Assembly: GCF_014898815.1 (NCBI RefSeq)
Contig: NW_026515424.1
Coordinates: 1-64,000 of the forward strand
DNA from: Panonychus citri
Taxonomy: Eukaryota > Arthropoda > Arachnida > Trombidiformes > Tetranychidae
Reading direction: 5' to 3'
Length of the DNA stretch: 64,000 bases
Below are positions 57,201-64,000 of this stretch, in pieces. The notes under the pieces are model-generated. The model searched no databases, was not told the DNA's origin, and worked only from the letters and a program-made list of their open reading frames with translations. The first letter of the stretch is position 1, and each line of letters starts with the position of its first letter. The position numbers and the translations under genes are program-made.

Positions 57201-58703
57201 TAGAATAAAATGTTCCACTTGAGCTTCGTTCTGTGTTTGTTCCTGTAACTCCTCTTCTTGGACTATTTCACGAGTTAAAATACTTTTGGGGAACATGAAG
57301 AAAATCTTTTTGTACATATTGTCGACTGTTGCATCGGTTGTCTTTTTATCACGAACTGATCTTCGTTTCATAGATAACTCAGGACTTGACCCGCGTGTCT
57401 TTCGCTTATTATTTTGATTTAGGGTTTCCTTGTGAGAACTTCGGATAGACCGAGGAGCATTGCCATTTGGGACAGGATTGGAAGAGATAGTGATTGATAT
57501 TAACGAATTCGGATCGACTTTATGTTCTGTCATTTTGTTTTTAACGTCTAGCAAGGCTGAAATGACAGATTTTAAAGAATTATAGCTGGTGTCATTGAGA
57601 TCGAAACTTAAAGATCTCTGAACAACTTCTTGTTTTGCTTCACTTTCCTTTTGTCGCTCATGGAGTTGTTTTAAATTCTCCAGAACTTCTAAAAGTTTAC
57701 TTTTTCTTTCTAAGCCTTGCTGGATTCCAATTTTTTAGATAATTAAGACGGACAGGCAATTTGGATTCTAAAGATGGCGAAAGTTTCAACATCTCTGAGA
57801 CTAATACACGAGCTTTAAAGTAATTGCCATCCTTCATTAATCCTTTGATTGCGAGTTGTAGACAATTATTGTGATCATTGAATAAGAAATAAAGACCCAT
57901 TAAAGTGTCGAGAACAAACCAATTGTTTGGATCGATTCGATGAGCTGCTTCGAAACATATTCGAGCAAACTGCAAATCTACTGACTGATTAAGTACTCGT
58001 TTACCAGTTTCAATTTATAGAGTAACATCACCACCAGCAATGGAAGAACAGTCGAGAAAATAATCCAAATCATTTCTTGTAAGTTGTTTTGATTCGTGAG
58101 GTTGACAAACTTTTGTTGGATACAGTTGATAAGATTGCTTGACTTACAGGGGCAGGATGGAGAGTTACATTCATTTTTATGGCGAAGATGATATTTGATA
58201 AAGTCGTGAGTCAATTTAAGTATATTATCTGGAAAGAATGGACTATGATTAGACTTCCAATTCCGTGGGCCAGGAACCAACTCATGAAAATCAGTCTCTT
58301 CGATCCAGCTAAAACCGATTTTGTTAATTCAGGAATATTAGACGATTGGACGATCTCTTCAACCCACAGCCGTAATTTCGAGTCCGCAAGTTTATAGTTG
58401 AGTTTATCCGATTTGATTAGATTAATTATTCCAAGTTTATCACTGCGATTCAATAGATCCAAAAATTGTTTAACTTTGTCAGCTGCTTTATTTATTCGCT
58501 TATTCGCTGTAAATAAAGAGATAATACAAATGTTAAAGGTGCTAAGTAAATGCTGATGTACAATATCTCTTTGACCTATCCATAGAAAATCAAATTAAAT
58601 TCAAGCTGAGTTCAGTTCAGTACGGTGATAGTATGATAAATAGACTCAAGAAGTATTTAATGGATAATAAAATAGATGAAGAATCAATATTTACTTTTAT
58701 CAT
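54293..58703 (-). pseudogene. CABIN1-like array copy 7, RBCC module lost
   Basis: The start exon (58703-58695) and truncated exon 1 (from 58506) are as in copy 6. Exon 1 continues to 55874 without the internal deletion of copies 6 and 8, exon 2 is 55807-55693 and exon 3 is 55619-54293. Preserved blocks: the coiled-coil end and VEEIVQSSNIPEL (58462-58211), TPR body (57975-57697), basic patch MKRRSVRDKK (57554-57117), helical region (56894-56238) and YYYLADYYLK (56205-55870). Exon 3 opens with 306 clean codons carrying RFLDQARVCFES-type, YRIHACVLKYIYRH and HYKSLYRIAHHYF motifs. Further breaks are near 58280, 57170, 56880, 54810 and 54520. It ends ECVTID. Confidence 0.75.
55693..55807 (-). CDS. 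Mini-exon 2 of array copy 7
   Basis: 115 nt between a TTCGCAG acceptor and a GTGAGT donor. Codons are in phase with exon 1 (ending at 55874) and exon 3 (from 55619). It encodes EAIKFYILDLTL and NRFDSWAGCTLA, even closer to CABIN1 (SWAG) than the copy 1-4 version. Confidence 0.7.
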
Positions 58704-58985
58704 AATTTAATGGGAAGATGATCATATTAACCACGTTAAAGTCATTGTCGCCGCTAAATTTTCATCAATTAATCAATTAACTGATTTGTTGATTACACAT
58801 TCCTTGTAGATAAAAAATCAAATATTCAAGTTAAAGGTTTTCAATAATATTCAAAAAGTAGTACTCTCTTCTTTCATGATCAAGAAAGAAATGCACAGTG
58901 CGTCTAAAAGTAACTTTATGAACATTTATGAACATAAAAAACGTCACTTTGATCATGACCTTAGTCTTACTTGTTGATCAATTGA

Positions 58986-59233
58986 TTACTCATTCTCGTT
59001 ACATAAAAAATGTAAAAATCTCTGGCTATAAAAAATGCAATTGGAATCATCTCCACATATTTTCCTGTCTATGACTTTGAGGTAATCAGCTTCGATGAGA
59101 TCAGATTTACATAAGGCACATGGTCGGTTTTCTTGTTTACAACGATGACAAAATGTCTTTAAACATTTGTGAACATAAAAAACTTCACTTTGATCGTGAT
59201 CACAGTCCAACTTGTGATTGGTTGATTACTCAT
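58986..59233 (-). pseudogene. Solo RING-like fragment upstream of copy 7
   Basis: Duplicate of 52667-52873. The ATG is at 59233; one base is missing just after (ACAAG instead of ACCAAG). It keeps KTFCHRCKQENRPCALC and reads on to CGDDSNC before losing homology. The decayed second start is at about 58910-59000. Confidence 0.7.
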
Positions 59234-60270
59234 TCCTACTTATTACTTTCATCAAAAATATTCCTGACTATAAAAATCAAATATTCAAGATAAATGTTAG
59301 TCAATAAGAATTAAGAATCAAAACTCACTTCTTTTATGAGCAATAGGAAAATGATCAGAGGTTCTAAAGGTAACTTCAAGAACGTTCAGCATCATTAATT
59401 AGCATTTTCTATGTGATGAAACTTCAAATCTCTCCCCAAATCGTTTCCTTTGTCTCTTTTCTCTAAAACAACATCGATTTTTTCAAAATTATTACGTCAG
59501 CATTCATCATCGTATATCTAAACAATCGCTCATCTCTAGGGTGAGTTCACAAGAAATTTTCCTTGCTACTACAGTTTAATTGTGGATTAAATTATCCAAA
59601 TGATTTGAGTAAACGATCTCTCTTGCTGCTAGCAAGCTAATTGCTAATGAATTTGATGACTCGCATTCAAATATCAATTAACTTTATATTGTATTTTAAT
59701 ATTTTAGGCAACAGGTTAAATTTGACTAAATTATTTTCGTGAATTTGTAAACATTCAAAAAGAAAAGGAACAAAAACCAAAAGGCGCGCGACTCGAATGT
59801 TAATTAACCAGAATTTTCCTTCTTAATCCCAATTCATTTGGATGATATGTTTATCTATTCTTACTTTTTATTTGTACACATTCTCTGTATATCGGCTTTA
59901 ATTGGCACCAAAGTGTCATGGTTTCTTTTCGCTGTTTAAATGTTAAATCAACTTCTCAAAAACATTTTCCAAGATTGGCCTGATCTATGTCACGAAGATA
60001 TACACTTTTGATTAACAAGAAATTTTCTCTCAATAACAGTTTAATTGTCCAACTGATTTGAGTAAACGTTTTTCTTTCTCTTACAAGCTAATTTCTGATA
60101 AGTTTAATGACTCACACATTCGATAATATCAATTACAGTTAATTGTATTTTAATACAAAAAATAAACATAAAAAGAAATTTCATTGTCCACTTCCGATCG
60201 CAAAGAATCTATTTTGACCAATAAAATATTAAAGTAACATTTTAATTCATTTCTCATACGACCAATCTCT
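59234..60270. other. Intergenic spacer upstream of copy 7
   Basis: Near-duplicate of 52874-53907, with the GC-rich motif at 59781-59798. No gene seen. Confidence 0.55.
59781..59798 (-). promoter_or_regulatory. Conserved GC-rich upstream motif, copy 7
   Basis: AAGGCGCGCGACTCGAAT on the plus strand, one base from the copy 3 form. Confidence 0.4.
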
Positions 60271-60528
60271 TTATTGAATTAGCCATATTTCGTTTTCTAT
60301 CTCAATCGTATACTCATTTAGTTTTGTGTTCAATAGATTCAATCGCTTTTGTACATCAGCACGATAAATTTCAAGATTTTCGATAATATTTTCGACGAGT
60401 TCAATGTTCCACAAGAAACTTAAACGATTTTCTTGCCTGCACTCATCACAAAAGTCTTCAAACATTTGTGAAAGAATAAGAGAAGGATAAAGAGATTCAA
60501 AGGTTGAATTGAGTGAAAGGTCGGCCAA
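60271..60528 (-). pseudogene. Solo RING/coiled-coil fragment between copies 7 and 8
   Basis: Duplicate of 53908-54186 with one base lost in the KTFC region, so the Cys cluster is partly out of frame; the coiled-coil part (YRADVQKRLNLL) is unchanged. Confidence 0.65.
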
Positions 60529-60639
60529 TGGATAAAAATGGAATGACCAAGGAAATATTCAAGAATTCGTTAAAGATTCTGGCTAATTTGAGAAATATTG
60601 TTAAAAAAAATCTTTCATCATGGAAATGGATTAATAAAA

Positions 60640-63600
60640 TTAATCAATTGTTACACATTCGACATGTTCTTCGAGAAATTGTTGAGCCTGTTGTTTATAA
60701 ATAGGATATTCCATCAATTTGTTACAAATTCTCCTTACATCCTCTTTAATTTGATCTAAATTGTTACGATTTCCTTTTGCTTTTGCAATTCGACTTTCGT
60801 AAACGTTGAAACAATTTTCCATTGCTTGTTTTCCAAGATAGATACGATCGGTTTCACGAAGAAATCCTTTGCTACTCAATTCTGATGAAACCAAAAGCGT
60901 TGTGATTTCAAACAATTGTTCAGCATCTCCCAAATTCTTGTTTACATTAATCAATAACTGACTTGATCGAAGCATATGAGTGACGTAACTTCCTGGTCTC
61001 TCTAATATGTCATCTGGTGTCGTTTGAATAGGAATAGACGCGAAGATACAGTCAAGTCAAAAGACCTTCAAACGTACATTCTGAAGCAGTTGAACTTTCC
61101 TCATCTGATGAAAAGCCTTGTGAAGAAGTTGGAAATTGAAATGATTTTGTAAGTACCTTTGTGAGAATCGATAGTCTTTAGTCAGAAAATAATGATGAGC
61201 AATTCGATAGAGTGATTTGTAATGCCGATGATAATCTTCTAAAATGTAAAGAATCTCTTCAAGACACATTTGTACTATTCTGGTGAATAGTTTCTCACTG
61301 TCACTTTCGAGGATTCCATCATGGACCAGAGTAACCAAATCAGTCACCGTTTCGTTGGCATCTTCCATAATTTCATCATCTGTTTCATCTCTTGGATTAA
61401 ACTTAGCAACGTAATAGCTTTTTTCAGCACGAATTAGAAACAACATGATCTGTGATAATATTTTTGCTGGCGGAGTTTTGTGCCTATAAATATACTTGAG
61501 GACACAAGCGTGAATACGATAGTGAAATTCGGCGCGAAAACACATATCATTGACATTACTACTGTTACTTAGTATTGCTGGACTTGAGAGCATATGAAGC
61601 TTAGATAATTCATAATATCGAAGTGTTTGTAAGATGTTACTTCTTTCAGCGATTTTTCCTAAGAAATAATAATTCATCCAAATTTCATCAGCATCACCAA
61701 ATTTGTTAGCTGATTCGAAGCAAACTCGAGCTTGATCTAAGAATTGCTTTCGCCGTTGATTCATTGCTTCTTTTCTCGAATTTTCCAAAACTGGTCCAAA
61801 TTTTATGACTCGAGAAATATAACTCGCGATGTTATAAGCACTTTCCATATTTAATCATTAATTTAGATTCACCTTCTTTAAGTCGAAGTGCTTCATTGTA
61901 ACATCGACTTGCTTTCTCTCAAAAGCAACACTTCATCAATAGCTGAGAAAACTTGACAACTCTGTTTCAAAAGAAATTAGAGATTGGTTAAAGATCAGAA
62001 TTTTAGCAAAATAAACATAAGATTAAATACTCACTGGCAAAGAATAGCAATGGTAGATTAGATTTTTCATTGCGAGAGTACAACCAGCCCATGAATCAAA
62101 TCGATTGCAATTTAAAGTTAGATCAAGAATATAAAATTTGATGGCTTCTCTGCGAATTAGATGAATAATATTAAGAAACGTTTAAATTTGCTAGCTATTA
62201 AATGAATTAACTTACCGAACCTCTTTGTTTTTCAAGTAATAATCAGCTAAATAATAGTAAAGATCTTGAGTAACATGATTTTTTGGAATAATTGTAGGCT
62301 CAATTGATTTTCCATGATCGATATATTCTTTGATAGAATTGGAAAATCTTTCAGGATTTAAATTGTCAGGGACCAAGGGAAGCAAATTGTAACATTTCCT
62401 CAATATTTGAGCCAATCGATTTACTTGTTTCACTATCAAAAGTTGGTAAAGTTTTAGGAATGAAGTGATTGTAAATAGTACGAATGTCCTTCCAACGTAG
62501 AGTAACTCGCTTCATGATGAGAGATAAGGAAGCTACATTTCAATTGATTGTAGAAACAACCAAGACAGCTGTTGATTAGTCTCTCTTTCTTTTTGTTACA
62601 TTGATTAATCAGATAATCTAATGATAGAGATAAAAACTCTCCATTGTTATCACCACAAGCACCTCCATGACCTAAATAATCGTGAACTGAACCAATCAAA
62701 CCGGTGATTTTTCCTTCGTCAGTTTTACCAACTCGCATTTCATTTATAAATGTTTGTAGAATACAAGTCCAGGCCATTGCATTGTAGTCTTTAGTCCCTA
62801 ATTTGAGCAAATTAATGGCCAACTCTCGATCAATTGATAGTTTATTTCCATTCTTTAAACAAGCTCGTAACAGTTTTAACAATCGATCAGTTAATTGTTT
62901 ACTTTTAGCAATTATCTCGATCCCTCGTTTCTATTGTTTTGATGATTGAATAGCTTGAGAAAATACTTTTCATCTTGTTTAGAAAGTTGAGATTCCGATG
63001 CTAAAAGTTCAAAGGTTTCTTCATTTCGATGTTGATCCAATAATGTGTCCAATTTATTTTCATTCATTTTGTTTATCATTGATTTAAGGAAAATGAGGTG
63101 TAAACATGAAATTGGAAGCAGGTGGATTTTTCCTTTGAGACTAATGGTATTTGTTTCGAGCAATAACTGGTTAGAATAAAATGTTCCACTTGAGCTTCGT
63201 TTTGTGTTTGTTCCTGTAACTCCTCTTTTGAACTAATTCACGAGTTAAAATACTTTCAGGAAGAAAGTATTGTGAATATCTTTTGTACATTTTGTCGACT
63301 GTTTCATCGGTTGTCTTTTATCACGAACTGATCTCCTTTTGACAGATAACTCAGGACTTGACCCGCGTGTCTTTCGCTTATTATTTTGATTTAGGGCTTC
63401 CTGGTGAGAACAATCAATAGATCGAGACGCATTGCCATTTAGGACAGGATTGGAAGAGATAGTGATTGATATTAACAAGTTTCGATCGACTTTATGTTCT
63501 GTCATTTTGTTTTAACGTCTATCAAGGCTGAAATGACAGATTTTAAAGAATTATAGCTGGTGTCATTGAGATCGAAACTTAAAGATCTCTGAACAACTTG

Positions 63601-64000
63601 TTTTGCTTCACTTTCCTTTTGTCGCTCATGGAGTTGTTTTAAATTCTCCAGAACTTCTAAAAGTTTACTTTTTCTTTCTAAGCCTTGCTGGATTCCAATT
63701 TTTAGATAATTAAGACGGACAGGCAATTTGGATTCTAAAGATGGCGAAAGTTTCAACATCTCTGAGACTAATACACGAGCTTTAAAGTAATTGCCATCCT
63801 TCATTAATCCTTTGATTGCGAGTTGTAGACAATTATTGTGATCATTGAATAAGAAATAAAGACCCATTAAAGTGTCGAGAACAAACCAATTGTTTGCATC
63901 GATTCGATGAGCTTCTTCAAAACATATTCGGGCAAACGTCAAATCTACTGCTTGATTAAGAGCTCGTTTACCAGTTTCAATTTATAGAGTAACATCACCA
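60640..64000 (-). pseudogene. CABIN1-like array copy 8, incomplete at window end
   Basis: Exon 3 is 61961-60640, exon 2 62149-62035, exon 1 from 62216 to beyond the window. Exon 3 begins with frame breaks (61840-61960) but has a 263-codon clean segment (61848-61057) and a clean end (60975-60640, ending ECVTID). Exon 1 shows the internal deletion near 63085-63130 also found in copy 6, the basic patch in 63505-63245 and the TPR block in 63942-63502. Whether its RBCC module survives cannot be seen. Confidence 0.75.
62035..62149 (-). CDS. Mini-exon 2 of array copy 8
   Basis: 115 nt, identical in layout to copy 7: CAG acceptor, GTGAGT donor, encoding EAIKFYILDLTL and NRFDSWAGCTLA. Confidence 0.7.

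Larger units (their letters stand above)
50584..64000. repeat. Recent segmental duplication, about 6.35-kb unit
   Basis: 51000-56200 and 57300-62500 are nearly identical with an offset of about 6.35 kb, covering copy parts, the RING fragments, spacers and 3' ends. 62930-64000 repeats 50584-51700 (offset about 12.3 kb), including the same internal deletion. Differences are mainly one-unit length changes in base runs. Confidence 0.8.

Overview
The window is AT-rich metazoan DNA. Introns are short (about 60-215 bp, GT-AG with one GC-AG case), and several TATA boxes are followed 32-33 bp later by a TCAKTY-type initiator, which points to an arthropod. A compact, short-intron arthropod such as a mite is a guess; nothing here fixes the species. 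No rRNA, tRNA or CRISPR was seen.

Host part (1-25352 and 48863-64000). This is a head-to-tail array, all on the minus strand, of at least eight copies of one gene. The conserved body resembles the N-terminal and central TPR-rich part of CABIN1 (calcineurin-binding protein cabin-1, a subunit of the HIRA histone-chaperone complex). In copies 1-5 an N-terminal RING-like/B-box/coiled-coil (TRIM/RBCC-like) module precedes it. Copies 3 and 4 share an in-frame loss of about 245 residues near the C-terminus. Copy 5 is a remnant split by a transposon. Copies 6-8 form a younger 6.35-kb segmental duplication; 6 and 7 have lost the RBCC module. Each unit has a large exon 1, a mini-exon 2 of 103-115 nt and a final exon. 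Copies 3, 4, 6 and 7 also have a 9-nt start exon. A GC-rich motif recurs about 350-670 bp upstream of most copies. No copy reads through without a frameshift.

Mobile part (25353-48862). A 23.5-kb Polinton/Maverick with terminal inverted repeats and a 6-bp target duplication (GATGTT) lies inside the coding sequence of copy 5. It carries dUTPase, a TATA-binding-protein-like gene, a small membrane protein, protein-primed-type DNA polymerase B, adenovirus-type protease, major and minor capsid proteins, a small basic virion-type protein, a chromodomain integrase, an FtsK/HerA-type packaging ATPase and a PC4-like gene. A block of about 5.9 kb (end of polB to integrase) is present twice in tandem. 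The second block holds a 3.5-kb LTR retrotransposon (38844-42348) encoding only Gag and an aspartic protease. Most Polinton genes are broken by small indels.

Differences between duplicated segments are mostly losses of one homopolymer or dinucleotide unit, so part of the apparent gene decay, and possibly the Polinton duplication itself, may come from the assembly. The most novel elements are the RBCC-CABIN1 fusion family, the TBP-like plus PC4-like pair in a Polinton, and covarying hairpins in the Gag-Pro retrotransposon.
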